DNA from: Urechis unicinctus
Taxonomy: Eukaryota > Annelida > Polychaeta > Xenopneusta > Urechidae
DNA: 64,000 nt
NCBI GenBank assembly: GCA_034190875.2
Contig: CM067356.1
Span: 55,812,848 to 55,876,847 of the forward strand
Direction: 5' to 3'
Positions 33,480 through 48,200 of the stretch are shown here, one piece after another. The first letter of the stretch is position 1, and every line of letters begins with the position of its first letter. The translations under genes were made by a program, and so were the position numbers. The notes below the pieces were generated by a model. That model did not search any database. It was not told where the DNA came from and saw nothing but the letters and a program-made list of their open reading frames with translations.

Positions 33480-36090
33480 ACGTAAATATCTGATTTGAAC
33501 ACCAGTCATTTCTACCAAACCAGGGAAGAGCAACGATGAAAGCTTACTGCCACAAGACCGTGGTATATTTGCGATTGATGCAGTCTGTGTTAACGTCACT
33601 GCAATCATTTAATCGCTGCTCAAGGATGTCTATGGCGCAAATGTGAGATGTTTAATCAGGTCAACAATACTTAATGCTATTATCAGGAGTGTTGAGCTTC
33701 CCTAACCTCCAATGTTATTTTCACACTATACTTGGTGACAACAACCTCGAATAGCGATCAACAAGCTAGTTATCTCACCAGGTTGTCCCAATTCTCTGAC
33801 AATGACGTCCATAGCTGTTTGAAGCTTTCTAAGAATAAAATATCCACAGATGCGCAATTCACGGAGCAGCTGTGTGAGTCTGGAATAATTGCCTGCACTG
33901 TATAAGGGTCACAACTCAGTTAACAAAGACAATTAGATCAGTCTCCTATTTTCCCCTTTTTATGCAACTGTTTAATCGAAAAACCTTGCTCATGAGAATA
34001 TGACCCTGCCGATGGTTAATGCCATCTTTGCGTTTTTCAATGTCTGACTATCGTCAGATCACTTGAATTACTAATGCAAAGCGGCCATTTTACTGACTTC
34101 TGTATTTGAATCCTTAGAGTGAATCGAAAGTAAGCATGTTAATGTTTCATAAACACCAAGAATGTCAGATAATTGGCCGCTCAGAGCAAGATAACTACCT
34201 GCCATTCGTTCATAAGTCGAGTCTTACTTCAACTCACAATGATTAGGTAGGAGAAATATGTAATTGTTTTTGTGATACCATTTCCGATATTCATTTAATC
34301 AGATTCCGGTATAGACACAAAGGGCTCCCTATAAAGGTACATCCATATCAGGCCTCTCTGCGAGCATGACCTCGGAAAGAAGCTCGGTCGTCCATCATCT
34401 TATATCACGAATTCCATGGATGTGAATGAATATTAAACACACAGTCGGCATACGTTTTGGTAAATTATTTAACATAAGTTTTCTCCCGCGACATCAAGAT
34501 ATAAAGTACGTTCTTATTGTGCGGATAATGTTGCAGCAAAATGTCTATGTATTGTCTGCCGTGTGGATTAGCGTAGTACAAAACGCGGTTCAAAATAAAT
34601 CAAAGAGTCGGTTTCTCAATTAAAGAGCATTATTGTCTTGCTTTTCTACAAGTTGCATTGATCAATATGGCTGAACAACTATTTCCGCAATGACAATTAT
34701 GAATGCGAGCATTGTCAGAGGTTGTTAGTGCTGACGTGGCCGATTGCTTACAACACAATCTAGTTCATGTATTTAGGTGCGCATTGAATGCGTTATTAAA
34801 TCAGTCGCTAAAACGCAAAAGCCATAATCGATTTAATACACCGAATCGACCCTGGTAGAGTCATTACCACGTAGCAGTGCCTTTTGTGTTGCATTTTAAA
34901 GTGTTTTGTACCTAGTTGGCAGACATAACACGAATATATAAGCTGGTTAATTATATCACCCATGGTCAACTATTACTGTAAATGCATCTGATGTCGAAGC
35001 ATCGCAATAAACCTCATCCATTCATCATCGTTATTTGACTTTAATGATCTTGCCGACTACCAACCCCTCTCAACTACAACATGTCCTGGTGTGGAAATGC
35101 AGCGGAAATGATAAGGATGAATCTGTTGATAGATGAAAGTGATTGCGTTAGCCAAGCAGCACCTTTGTCTGTGAGATGAGATTGGTTCATGAATGACATG
35201 ACATTTGTAAGAAATTAAAAACAAACCTACTGGCCATCAATTGTATCCGCAGGAAAAAGAGATATATATTGTATATATGATATACATGGCTTGAAACTTC
35301 TGGTGCATATGGATGTTCGAATGTATGACAATCGTGTCTTTGTTGTATCATTCAGCCCCAAAATAGGGTCCCGTCGTCATATTTATCTTTGGTCTACTTA
35401 AAGAAGTGTTGCCTTACCGACTAAATGACAAGCATGCTGTGTGTCCCGTCCCAAGATATCTCCAAAGCTTCCATTCACAATAGCCAGCTCAGTTGAAAAG
35501 CTGTTCATTGTGTGCTATCCATGATTGGATTACGCAAACTGCCATTTGACAAAATATACAATGCATTAAACAGTTACTTCTTTATCCCACAGACTGAGAG
35601 GAACCCTTATCGGCACCATTTTAATATCTATATGAAGTGATTTAGTACAGCCTACATGTTAACTGTTGTTATGAACGTCGCTCCAGGTCGAGCAAACCTG
35701 TGTGCTGCAGAAATAAACGGCTACGGTGTCTTGTTGAGAAACAATTTTCTGAGCCACCACATACAGACCTGGAAATACATCTGCAAGTCGCTGACAGTTG
35801 GTGTCGCACTAGAAGAGAACATTGTTTACGCAATGGGACCATACAATGTTGGTTAGCTACAACGATGGGTGATTTTTGGAGTCGATTGAAAATTATGCAT
35901 AGATAAACACATCCCTATTCGGTCGGTAATTTTAAACAAAGCAATTTGTGTTCTCATCGGTGCTTACCGTAGAATAGGGCCTCTACCTTAATCGTGCCTC
36001 GTTGTCTTTTCGACCAACCGAACATAGCATTCTCTAGAAGGTCTTGTTATCATTCTAAAGGGTCAGTTTCCATTCGGTCACTCAGTCTTT
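33480..36090 (+). repeat. Internal tandem unit 1 of copy B
   Basis: Diverged direct copy of 36090-38740. Matching points are 33505/36095 (GTCATTTCTA near a CCACAAGACC(A/G)TGG string), 34425/37575 (GAATGAATAT...TTTTGGTAAAT.ATTTAACATAA), 34850/37920 (the string CTGGTAGAG/AAGGTATGG followed by GTTTTGTACxxAGTTGGCA) and 35530/38575 (GATTGGAT...CATTTGACAA). Identity is about 65-70% by eye. A 66-codon ORF at 35656-35856 has no counterpart. Confidence 0.7.
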
Positions 36091-38740
36091 ACCCGTCATT
36101 TCTATCTAATCAAGAATGATTGGTGATGAGCACCAACTGCCACAAGACCATGGGGTAGTCGTGCTAAATGAAATCTGGGTTTTCTTCACTACAATTGAAT
36201 GAATCATTTAATTTCTACTCTGAAACATGTGGGAGATATTTGACAGGGTCAACAGTATTTTTATGTCATTACCAGAACTGTTGACGCTAAGGTTGATTTC
36301 GAGTTAGCCCTGGTGACGAATCTACAGGGTCAATAGGATCACTCGACGCATATTGAGAGTCATTAGGATCACTCCACGCATCGCGTTGCTCAGACAGTGA
36401 GGCAGAACGCATAAGGAATACATATTCAACACATTCGATAATTATTTTTTGAAACGAGGCGGTGTGCAGATATTGCAGCCTTTTGTTGTGCCATACTTTT
36501 TCACTGCACTGCACCTTTTATATATTTCAATCCATATCTATAATTCTCAATGTTAAGGTCCCCATAACCTACTCGGGGTTGCCACAAAATTATCGGATAA
36601 TAAGGATAATTGCGCAATAAGCGTTCAATGATTTTTTAGTGAATTGTCCCTGTCTTAGAGATAATATATTTTGATTCCTGCTCCGAGCAATCCTTGATGC
36701 ATATATGGATTCTGAGTTGATCTACTGTCAAACCCTTACCTCTTGTCGTTCTCTACTATGACCCAATGTTAGTTTCGCCGGAGAATTGTCATAGTGTGTG
36801 TCATTCCTTTTACAACATCTTATTAAGTTCCTTGCTTTTACATTAGTGTGGGAATCAAACCAGACTTCAGACAGCATCTAAGGCTTCTGGGTTTAGGATG
36901 TATTAGTAGTCTTTGTCAGTAACATATGCTATCTCCATCGCTAGATGATGTATTGTCAGAATACGTCGTAGTCTACATATAGATAATGATATTATTGCTG
37001 TAACATTCAATGTATCAATGATATGATTGGATTGTCAATGCCCGCTTGCAAATGCGAATGATAAGACACTTCCGACCATGAACACCCTGTTGCTTTCCAA
37101 TCTCCTTTGAGAACAATCAAACCATACACTAACAATCACGCACAGACACATGAACACACGACTCACATACGTAAGCAAATACATTTTCATCGCGTAGGAG
37201 GCATCACAATGATTCCAGGAGCCAGTTGCGTTATGGTTGTTCAATGCTTTCGATAAAATATAATATCTGGACAACATGCTTTCTGAATCAATTATTCAGT
37301 ACCCCAACACCCTTATCTATATTTTGCTTGATCGCATTTTCTTTCCTTGTCTCGCTCATCTTTTCTCTTTCACTCATTGCCACTAAAAGGTAACGATGCA
37401 TTTCATATAAGAAGCATTTGATTCGAGGAATCACAGCACATTGCAAAGCAATAGACGCTGATTGTCCGGAAAGGCACTAGCTGCATAACATGAAAGACTT
37501 CTAGTCATTCCGATAAGGGTACTCATATATAATAATTCTGTACAAACATTAATTTATGTCCCGAATTCTATCGCTATGAATGAATATAAGTAACAATGTC
37601 TGCACGCTTTTGGTAAATAATTTAACATAATTATTCTTGTGTTTGTCTCCGATGGCATCAATATATAAGACATGTTCTTATTTTGCAGTAAAATGTCGAT
37701 ATAGTTTGTATCGGCATGTTATAAGTAGCGAGGCGTGAATGATCTCCCGGGTTGCCGTTCATGGCAGTTTAAAATATCGCTACTAAAGAAAACCAATAAC
37801 AATGTATAACAAATTATCCCTAAATTCGCATGCAGGTGCAAGGTGAATGTATTGATAAAGATTGTAAAACCCTCCGCCTAAACTCAAAGAGGTGTAATCT
37901 ATCTAAAACCCAGAATCGATCAAGGTATGGTGTTAACTGCATGGCAGTGCTTTTTCTATTGCTTTGCAATGGGATCAGGTGTTTTGTACAAAGTTGGCAT
38001 ACATGAAGTAAAAATATGCTGGGTTGCTTACAAATTACATAGACGCTAGCCTGTGGTTACAGCACAATACCGTTAAGGAGCTGCCACGTAAACATGCTAC
38101 TAGTATCTAAGCGTCTTATTGATCGTAATAAACCAATATTGGAATAAGCCCTTCTGTTTCTACTGAATACCATCTAGTTAACCCCTTCAAGCGTGACTTC
38201 ACGAAGCGGAATGCACCTAATGGCACTATTGACCATTAACAGAATTTGAATGCAGTTATGACATTGCAATTGCTTGCGCCATGACCACTTCCAGTTGCCA
38301 TCATCTAAACTGATCAACGATGCCTATTTCTATCTGGGGTTTTGGATTATGACACATCACAGCATTTCTGAATTGAAGCGGCCCAGAACGGATGGGAAGG
38401 GCCACGTTTGAGGAAAGAAACCAGATAACAGGAAAGCACAATGACTTTACACGTCTAGCCTGATGAATGTGGATGCTTATATATCTGACCACGCTGTCTT
38501 TATTGCATTATGTCGTACTAGATATGCCAAAATAGTCTCTCGCACGCCTTGAGTAGTGCTACGTAGTGTGTCTTGTGATTGGATGACACATCCTGACATT
38601 TGACAATAATGCAGTAAATTCAAAGTAAATTGCTTCTATCAAGTGGAGCACGTCGATGCTTCCAAATGGTAGAATTGGTGATAATCACACTTAAATCCCA
38701 AATAGTGAATCTTGCTGACTGAGATTTCTGTCATGGAGGA
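36090..38740 (+). repeat. Internal tandem unit 2 of copy B
   Basis: The less diverged unit with respect to copy A (7600-9420). Its preserved order is the GGGTCAATAGGA.CACTCGACGCAT pair of short repeats, a CTCAATGTTAAG block, TGGATTCTGAGTTGATCT, and the TTCAATGCTTT.G(A/G)TAAAATA block near 37240. ORFs such as 37035-37277 (minus) are shared with copy A (8426-8614) only because the DNA is. Confidence 0.75.
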
Positions 38741-40920
38741 AGGTTGCGATTAGGGGTTACATGTTTACGTTTGTCATTTACGTATACACTGAAAAGAGTA
38801 TACAACACCTTCACATCAGCATGCGATATGATAATATTAGTGTTCATTATGTGATCAGAAACGTAAACACACCTATTACTTGTCAAACGAAGGAGCCATT
38901 AAACGGCGTTACATGCTACTGCGGGTATACCTTTTATGTATGCAATTAAGTTGTTTATCGTTTGTTTCCGTGATGAAGGCGCTGCTGTATGTATACCATT
39001 GTCTAATGATTACGGGTTATGCTGGTGTTTTGCTCCACTTTGTGTTAGGCAGCAATGAGTGGCTAAATGTAATTGCAATTTATGTCATACCCAGTGATGG
39101 TAATACAGGTGGCCTCAAGTATCTTTTGGTGTTTAATATATTTGAATTTATGTGAATGCATAGTAAATAATGCAATCATACATCATAAAACTTGAATGCT
39201 TGTCTTTTGAGAGGTATTGCGCATCTGTTGGTCATAAAATACTTATTGTCTCATAAACACGACTATTTCAACCATTCATCAAATCCCATCGATCATGCTT
39301 GTTGTGAGAGAATAACACATACCGTAGCCACCATATGAGGCTAGATTTTGCCTGCAGATACAACGGACATTGCCTTTGCTAATACGAGACAAAAGCGGTT
39401 ACAAAGCAGACACAAATCGTCATATGGCAAGTCTATGTATGCTTAAGCCAGCATCAATAAGATTAACCGCTGAAAGTAGGGATATCTTTAGGGGGAATTT
39501 GATCATCGATGACAATAATCCACCATGTGCAGCCCTCAATCATTCACGCACTTACCTTTGGCATTTTACACTATTTCATCAAAAAGTACTTGCATATATC
39601 ATACGGTATTGATAGAAGAACAATCTCTTCCGTGACGTGGGCAATTTGACGGTATGAGAGTTAACCTTCAAATGACGTTGTCACATGACCTTCATAAAAC
39701 AGAGAGACATGCTGATATCAAATTCATCCCCCTAATTGCACTACCCAGCTTCTTATGCGACAATTTTTGTCATTATAGTTGATGTCCGTAATATACATAT
39801 ATAATAATATGTATACATATCATATATAATGATATATAATTCAATGGCCGTGACAGCATCGTGTCTATATATGATATTCTTTTCTGATTTGAACAGACTT
39901 CAGTGAATGCACGTGATTTCCCCACTTGATAAAACCAGGCCATATTTCGTCCAAATCGCTAAGTGTGTTCAATAGAACAATCAAAATTCATTCATGTCAT
40001 TAACGTCGATGTCTACACATTATAGACCGAGGATCATTGAGTATTGCTTATTGGCATTGTGTATGATAGGTTATACCTATAAACAGAAACGAATACGAAA
40101 ATATAGATCAGATTCTGCATAAAAATATATACTTAAAAACAACTGAGGTCGAGGATCAATATGTGCAATCGATTTGAAAGTGCTTGCAACCAATCGGCTA
40201 CACAGATTGGTATTCGCTGTTTCTATTGATTTATTCGTCATGTAACTGCGCACTCGATATTTACATAACTGATAGAATGGGATCATGACAACTCGAATTA
40301 TGGGGTATATGCTATGATTTGAAAATGGTATGCATTTAAGTAAAGGCGATTATGGTGAGTATCTGATATTATTACTAGCGGGAGCTACGTCTCGGATCTT
40401 GTCCTCTGTAGTATAACAATGTTGTCTGTTGGTACACACATTACAACCAGCATACATACTAATGGTAGATACTCGACTTGAATATTAAATGAATGCTGCG
40501 TGTATCGTTCAAAACGCAAAAACAGATGAATGAAAACACCAGCATGTTTTCTTTTGCTACAATCATCAAGTCCAGTTAAATACCAAGCGCCATAATGAAG
40601 CCGTTTAATGCGCTGGAGTACGAAAAGGATGGGTAAATAACGTCAGTGATTTTTACAACATCGATACGGTAATGCTAAATAAAATCATGGAATTAATAAG
40701 TGCAGAGACGGGACCTCATTTGATGAAACGTCAGCTGGAAATCAATAGGCAGGAAGCAATTGCATTACAAATATGGGGATGATGAAAACAGCCATGGAGC
40801 TTATTTGATCAGTCCCTTATCATGAAAGAGATTGCAGGTTGACGTGTATGTTTATACATTAGTGGTGCATTCATACACTAAATGGTGAAGCTTGCACTAA
40901 CATTATTCATTGGCATGATT

Positions 40921-41164
40921 GGGTACAAATACTTAGATCTTAATGTAAGGTCAGACACATTCAAAAGGTTATAGATCGATCTTACACAATGTTAATGCAT
41001 GATTACAATTGTTCGGTACTTTGTTGTTAGGTTTAACCTTAATTATATAATAATTACATGACCTTAATGTAATCGCGGCAGTTATAGAGCAATTACAACG
41101 ATCCTAACTTATCCCGATTTGCTAGGACACCAGCCATCACTACAAGCATAATTAATTTTACAGA
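40921..41164. repeat. Near-identical core of the duplication, copy B
   Basis: Gap-free partner of 11655-11898, 242 of 244 bases identical. The T at 40951 creates a second AAGGTCA half site (TGTAAGGTCAGA) that copy A lacks. Sequence on both sides is clearly more diverged and contains indels. Confidence 0.75.
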
Positions 41165-43728
41165 TTGAGTATATTTATTTTACCTCTGATATACGCACAT
41201 AATGCAGTTCCAATATGCGGTAAATGTACGATACAGAGGAAATTACAATGGTAATCTGTACCAAAGTACGATATGTGACACACGAATATGTGCTTACCTT
41301 ACGATATGTGATCAATTCAAGTTACCAAGAATAACATCATCTAGGGAAAATAATTTAGGTTTTCTCATTCAGGTTGATGACACAAACTGTTGTAAGTTTA
41401 TATAAGAAAGGTTGCCTCCAATTGACTTGGATTTTATCGTTTAACTTTGTATAATGGTATTGCAGGATCAACATCCAGTTCATCGATTTTGTTCTGTGTA
41501 TTTTGTACCCACACCAATTGAACATTGTGGAGGAAAGTGGATATCTATCTTCAATATTATTGTGGCTCTGCAGCGTTATGGATTTTGCCACTTTGAGTCC
41601 GCCTTTAGACTTAACAGAATCATTATACACAGAGTAATTCACACAATCCGTCGATAATACCATTTTTCCGTGTAGCTGATTCTCATCTGTTTACATTCTG
41701 CTGCTGGCGCAGCGCATACCTTACCAAGTGATACCAGGCTTAAGCAACTGAGACTGCACTGGAAGCAAGACACGGTATTATGTCAGACAACAAGAGTGCA
41801 TCACAGCCTCATCGCGCCTTTGGGCATGATTGCGAGTAGTGTAGGGTTGATCGTACTAACGTTAGATTATCGCCATTCAAAAGTTATGCTTACATTTGTA
41901 TATGGATGTGGAGATAAGACTTTTTGGAGAGCTGTACGGTTAGATTTGCAGTAGATTGACGCAATTCATGACAAAAGAATTATGAGGAGGCAATGTTGCG
42001 TTATACAGCGAATATAAATACTTCACTACTACGAGCATACCTTATGAGAGTTTACGTAAGTGTTGGAGCAATTACAGATAAAACAACACGGAATTACCAT
42101 TTACCAACTCCCCGTTTTGTTGAGGGAATTGACTTTAATGTTGCACATATCCCGAAGCTGGTCAGGTGTCAGGAATAAAGGGCACATGACTTTTGACATT
42201 AATGGCATTGGTTGCAGGATGTGAATAACATACTGTACATTGGCGGTCCTGTTTTAACAAGCTGCCGACAAATTAGGCTAATTTCTACAGGATACATCCA
42301 CATGGCTAAAATGATGGAAATCTGCCGGATATGGGATAAAAGTAGAACAGCAGCGTTGACACTGCCTAACCCAAGGCCGCTGCTCAAATGCACTCACTGT
42401 AAAGAGTAGGTAACGTCAATTGTGACCAATGAGCATCTCACTGTTACAGGTTTCTATCTTGAATAGATTTGGTACAACTTACATTTACAGTTTGTTACTA
42501 GTAATGTTAGCAGTGTTGAATGAGCCTGGTATTGGTTTAGGGCCAAAGGTCAAGTTGATTACACATTAATGCCATTAAGACCAACACGTCGATATTTTGG
42601 ATTTTGCACCTGATTTAACCATTCATCCACAACGTCGAACATGAAAACGCAGCGGCTGCCTTTGGAACATGCATAATGCTTTTCGTCGATATTAAGTGCA
42701 GCAATCACACTCATTGTAATCTACATATGACCATACTGCATCTAATCGTTCGGCATTTATAGATAATTCAAAGTTTCTGGGACGCCTTATGGGGCTGAAT
42801 AAATATGTTATAATGAAGCGATGGTTGTTTTCCCTGAGGCAGTTAGCTAGGCATCATCTACCCACGTGAAGCCACGCATTTCCGATGCATTAGACAAACA
42901 GAAATTAATCGACTTGTGAATACCAAAAGAGTACTGCGACTTCAGGTCTACTTGGCGTCGCTCATTTTCAAATAGCATTGGTGCTGAATCTAGCGTTTTA
43001 CTTCGTTTGTTTAAGTTGCCCTGGAGTGAGTATTGTGTATAACAAAAAAGCACATGATTTCTCACATGAGCATATCACGTTATAATGAATTAAAGCTTCA
43101 TTTGATGCAATCCACAGGTCTTGTGTTTTTCTTGCAACTTGGAAAAGTTATTTAGCGATTCAGTCTGAAAAAGTAGCGTATGGGACGTCATTAGCCGTTA
43201 CTTTGAATAGAACAGAACAGGGCCCGTTTCCACGAAACTTCCGTTGATGATAATTGAATTGTCTATATGAGGATGATGTGTTTTGGCTTCGTGAAAACAG
43301 AAGTTTTGATCGCTGGCTCACATTGTCGATTTGATAAGTTAAGGAGGATTCGTTGAATGCTAAAAATTGATTATTCATTAGTCAAATACGACAACATGGT
43401 GATTGGTGTCAATGTTTTACAAATGGTTTATGTTAACTTCGTCGCAAGTAGCTTCTGTGATCCCAGCTACTGTGCTAAATTCTCGATTACCTGTTGCATT
43501 CGGTTAGTTGGATGTTCTAAGTGTAACTATGTTTGCTTGCTGTATCAAATTTACAAAAGGCAAACCACTGCAATTTGCTTCTTTCATTTTTTCAACAGCT
43601 TACCAATGAATCACAGAGCGCAGAAGTAAGTCTGTATTTCTGGACTGACGAACAGGACTATGGAGGTCACTTTTTGGATGAGCTGTATTTCTTTAGGGGA
43701 AGTGGGGAGGGGATTTAATGCCAATGTA

Positions 43729-43776
43729 TGTATCTGCCATTGCGTGTATCTGCCAATGCGTGTATCTGCAAATTTC
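43729..43776 (+). repeat. 16-bp tandem repeat, three units
   Basis: Three units of TGTATCTGCC(A/A)(T/A)TGCG at 43729-43744, 43745-43760 and 43761-43776, the last one diverging at its end. Copy A has a single related TATGTCTGCCAAGT. The expansion sits at the point where A and B stop matching. Confidence 0.8.
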
Positions 43777-43910
43777 ATGATTACTCCGTTTTTTTGTCAT
43801 ATACATCAGCAGATGCTATCATTAAATCATTCGTGATATCACCTAACGACGAGCGCATCTATTGTTTTGGCCGTGATTAACGCGACCAGAATGAGATTAA
43901 TTTCAGGCAA

Positions 43911-45284
43911 CAGCGTTGACATTGCTATTATTATTCACATGAAAACACGTAGTCCTCCATAAAGGGATTACGCCGATTCGGTTGATTATATTATAATGTA
44001 ACACAACGGAATAAGATGGCGGGGGAGTGAGATTGATGGGGAGGAAAAGCTATATACAGGCAGCTATTATCCGAATGCTGACAGCTGTCCTTGTTGCAAC
44101 CTTTACAACTTTTATCCTCCATTAATATATCGAGATTGACAGTGGCTGCTTATTACGCCTGTCAGGAATGACAACCACTTCCGTTCCTTGAAACCTTCCG
44201 GTTGGGGATTGCACCGATGTAATTCGGTTTAACGCATCAAAATCAACAGTCTAGGAGTGAGATAACATTCAGTGCTGCATTTCATCACATCACGTTGAAT
44301 GATAAAAAAGTATGTAAAACGTTGTTCCAGATTAACAATAGGCATCGGATGGTCTCCGAATCGAATTTCAGGATACGTTTGCCGATTATCAGATAATGTT
44401 CGTAGAATTAACACCTGATGTAACATTCATATACAGATGATATAGAGATTATACTTCGGCAGGTAAACATTGACAGAGACACATTGAGTTTGCCGAGCTC
44501 AATAAATTTCCTGTCCAAATATTTTGACAGATTAGGGGGGTTGCCTAGCTATAATATTAGGTGAAACATTGGTATATCCAACTACGTGTAAACAGTTGTT
44601 TCTGAATTCGACTTCCTCGAGAATACAACGCCCACCTATTCCTGCAAACATTGCATAGCGTCCTATAGGTATTTGAGGAACGTTACTTCTGCAGTTAAAT
44701 TAGATCATTGAATTGTATACTTATGTTCAGGGACATCGATTGAAATATGTATTCATCGAGGTAAATTGTCAGTATACATGGCTAGCTGTATAATGTTTCA
44801 CTTGTCATAACTATCACACAATGGAAATAATTTATCAACATTATCTAATACATTGACATGGAATTTTGTTTAAATCTGTGTTAGTCATCAAGCGTGTTAA
44901 GCATGTATATATAAATTTGTTATCGACTACAACCTTAAATAATGTTCAGGCAAAATTGCAGATATTTTCCGCTATGTTGATCATATTTGATGAATTGAAC
45001 CTTTATGTTTTGCTATTGTAGGAATTATAACGTAATAATGTTTATAATGTCTTATTTATCCACGATATCTAGAACACCAGGGATTAATGCATAGAGAATA
45101 TTTACCGGACAGTTATTCATAAATAAGATAATCCCTATAAATGCATCAACCACAACCCAAAACAAATTCAATCGCTTATTCGCTCTGCGGTTTGATGTTT
45201 GCAAAACGAATATATTCTTATCACGAGTACCTCCTTATAATACATTGGCGTTGGCAATGAATGACAATGACAATCTTCTTTAGC
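43911..45284. other. Intergenic, nothing recognised
   Basis: One 65-codon minus-strand ORF (44229-44426). No repeat or gene recognised. It separates copy B from the decayed copy C. Confidence 0.5.
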
Positions 45285-48200
45285 TTTGATGCTTACAGGT
45301 CGACAATGAATAACTTTCTGTGGCTATTGCAGCTTTATGAATTACATCACTGCTAGTCTGCTACTCTGAATGCTAAGGAAAATCATTGTTCACTGAGTGA
45401 TTAACACAATCCGTCGATAGCACCACCTGTTTTTTTCTTATCATTTAATTGTGATGATTCTCATCATTCCTAACGATGCTCTTGGTGCAGCACATACCTC
45501 ATCACGTTAGCTGATACTCTGTCATTGGTGTGGCTGGACAGGTATCGATGCTTGATATTAGGTCAGCCAACACGGGGAACCGCATTAGAACCATATACAA
45601 ATTCACGTATGTAATGTATCATGATTACGAATATTTGGGGAGTTAGCTGTATTTATGTAAATTATTTGCATGTCAAGGGTTCAGTCTAATTCCGATAACA
45701 ATAAGATGGCCACAAAGTATCCTTTTGTGGGCAAAATTGTTTTCTTGTTGGTTGAATTTATGAAGTTGAAGGTAAGCTTTCTTGCTTAATCATCATCATA
45801 TGTTTATGTAAATAATAGTATTTCGCAACAAGGTAAGCGACATCGGATATTACGTGACAACTAGACAACCATTCTTTGATATCAAATAAGTGCATCATTG
45901 ATGTAGGTAGAGCAATTCATGAAGATTAGACTCATCAATTATCCATGCTTCAAAAATGATTAGCAACACAACGTGCAAGACAGGATAATCAATAGCCTTA
46001 TTCTATAATCGTGAATCGAGATAATTAGGCCCGAAGGCACCCATCATCGGAGCAACAAAAATGCAATATGTGTAGTTCGTGAGCACAAGTCCCATTGTGA
46101 AGAAGTTGCATATGGAAACGTGTGCGTCTGCGACTGTGCTTCACGATATATAGAGATCAGGTTACGATAATAAGGATGTGTGTGTGGTTTCACTGTTGAT
46201 TGAGTAAATGATTTATTCATGAAACCTTAGTATATTAACATGGCAGCTGTTTTGGTGAATTGCACTAGCCGGTCATAAACTTAAGCATAACACAAATAAT
46301 TTCGAGCGTATCTTGTGTGAGTATACATTAATGTTGGTGCTATTAACGGTTATAACAACAGATAGGGGTTGAATAACATATTATATTGCAGGCCTTGTTA
46401 TCCAACTAGCACAATACAACTGCTTGGAAAATCAGGATGCATAAATTAAGACTTCCTCTCAGGTTAACAGCAAAACTCTATGCCCAGGTTAACGTTTGAC
46501 AGAGGTAATGTGAATTGCAATTACTGTATATCACATCAAAGATGTAAACAGGACCCTGTTATACCTGCTCATAATAGTTTTGTTGATGGCTGAGATAGAT
46601 GTTGGCAACCAAGCGCAATATGGACGTTTAAGCTGCAACTGTGAAAAGCGCATCAATCAATTTATATGCAATAGCGATCTCATGTCACATGACAGTCGTT
46701 GCATGTACACAACTGCTTTGATGCCGAGCTATAGCCATCAGTCATAAATCACAGACCTATATATAAATCAGTTCGAGAATGGATTTTTCTTCTTATGCAA
46801 ATATCTTTGTTCTGCCTTTGAAAAGAGTGCTCTTAATATCCTGGCATGGCTTAGTATTTCCTGCTAACTCTGGGGCTTATTTCAGGGAATTGTATGAATG
46901 AGCCTCGTATAGGATTATTTCATCAGTGCTAGTTTCGGTGCATTAATCTGAACTTTTAATTGATTGACATTTACAACGGCAGAACCTAATGTTGGGTCAG
47001 CAGCAGAGCACACAGAAAAGAATGGGAATGGTGAGCATAGCTTGGGTCGAGGTAGGTATCGAATAAGGACAGCAGGATAATTTTCTTCTAAAATTTCAAT
47101 GTTGTCCCTACTTTTTGTCTGAGCAACTATGTATTGGCTGGCCATTTGGCGATGTTGATAATCAGTGGTGTTCAATTAACCAGGTATTGATTGAAGGGCA
47201 AAGGTGAAGAACATAAAAATACCATGCATTGCAATAAAATGCTCCCGATAAGAGGATTCATCCGAAGTAGATATTCTATGTTATGCCAACCAGTGTTCAG
47301 ACATTTAATTGTTCAGCGTTCATCGAAAAAGCAAAGGCTTCATAAGCATCAAACGGAAATATCGACATGTGATAACGGGGATGTAGTGAAGGACACTTAA
47401 TGATTTCCAACATCTGACACAAAAAGCAATAATCTTGTATTTGCAATTCACGGAAGCTCTCCAAATGTGAACGCTCGACACCATATGTCTGCCGTATGCC
47501 GCTTATACCCTATATGGAGAGCTTGGCACGTAAATATGGTTAGACGTGCTGCCCAATGTAATTTGTTGATGTTGATTGGACGAGCACCTCATCAGTAATC
47601 AGGCATCTTAAATTAGTACACAACGATTGGAAGCTTTTCCTAAAGCGGATACGGAAAGCGGGCATGAATGCGGCCGCATACATAACGCAGTCAAATCCCC
47701 GCTCCTCCCTCGACGACGATCAGAAGTATTATCAAAGACCCATTGCAACTGTTATCGCTTCAGTGTTTTCATTTTGACGTTAACTTTATGAATACTCTGC
47801 ACCGCCTTTCTAGTTGCACTGTACCCATAGGCATAACAGCGTTAATGTGCACACAGGTATTGGTGCTTTGGGAAATAATATTCACCACCAGACCATGATT
47901 ATTTAATGACATGAATTCATATTGCTCTGAGCAATGCAGGATTTTAACGGTTCAAATACTTAGTGCTTCATAAATTAAAAATATATATCTGTTTGAAAAT
48001 GTTAGCAATATAATACATTAGCAATATAATACACAAGCTCTCCTAAAGAGGCTGGCGATCATGTCACCCGGTTTTTCATCGGCAAACAGTTTGATTTCAA
48101 TCAGTCGCGTTGCAAATCATGGCAAGTGTACCAACATCAATAATCTACTTAATTAATGTAGGTGAATACGCCTGTCAAGAACAATTGATAACGGAACAAC

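Larger units (their letters stand above)
33214..43910 (+). repeat. Segmental duplication, copy B (about 10.7 kb)
   Basis: Same-orientation partner of 7320-14600. It is longer because it contains an internal tandem duplication (33480-36090 against 36090-38740) and about 550 extra bases at 38132-38676. Beyond 43720, where copy A diverges, the segment 43790-43910 (CGTGATATCAC...CGCATCxATTG) still matches a more distant copy at 57450-57530. The true ancestral unit therefore extends past the A/B boundary. No ORF is convincingly conserved as protein between A and B. Confidence 0.9.

Noticed and set aside
41454-41657. 67-codon ORF shared with 12205-12414 and partly protein-like.
   Set aside because: The copies differ by several single-base indels within the frame, so the reading frame is not maintained. 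The DNA similarity comes from the duplication.
7320-43910. Idea that the A/B unit is a transposon or old virus-like element.
   Set aside because: No terminal inverted or long terminal repeats, no polymerase, integrase or transposase motif in any frame, and unequal lengths of the copies.
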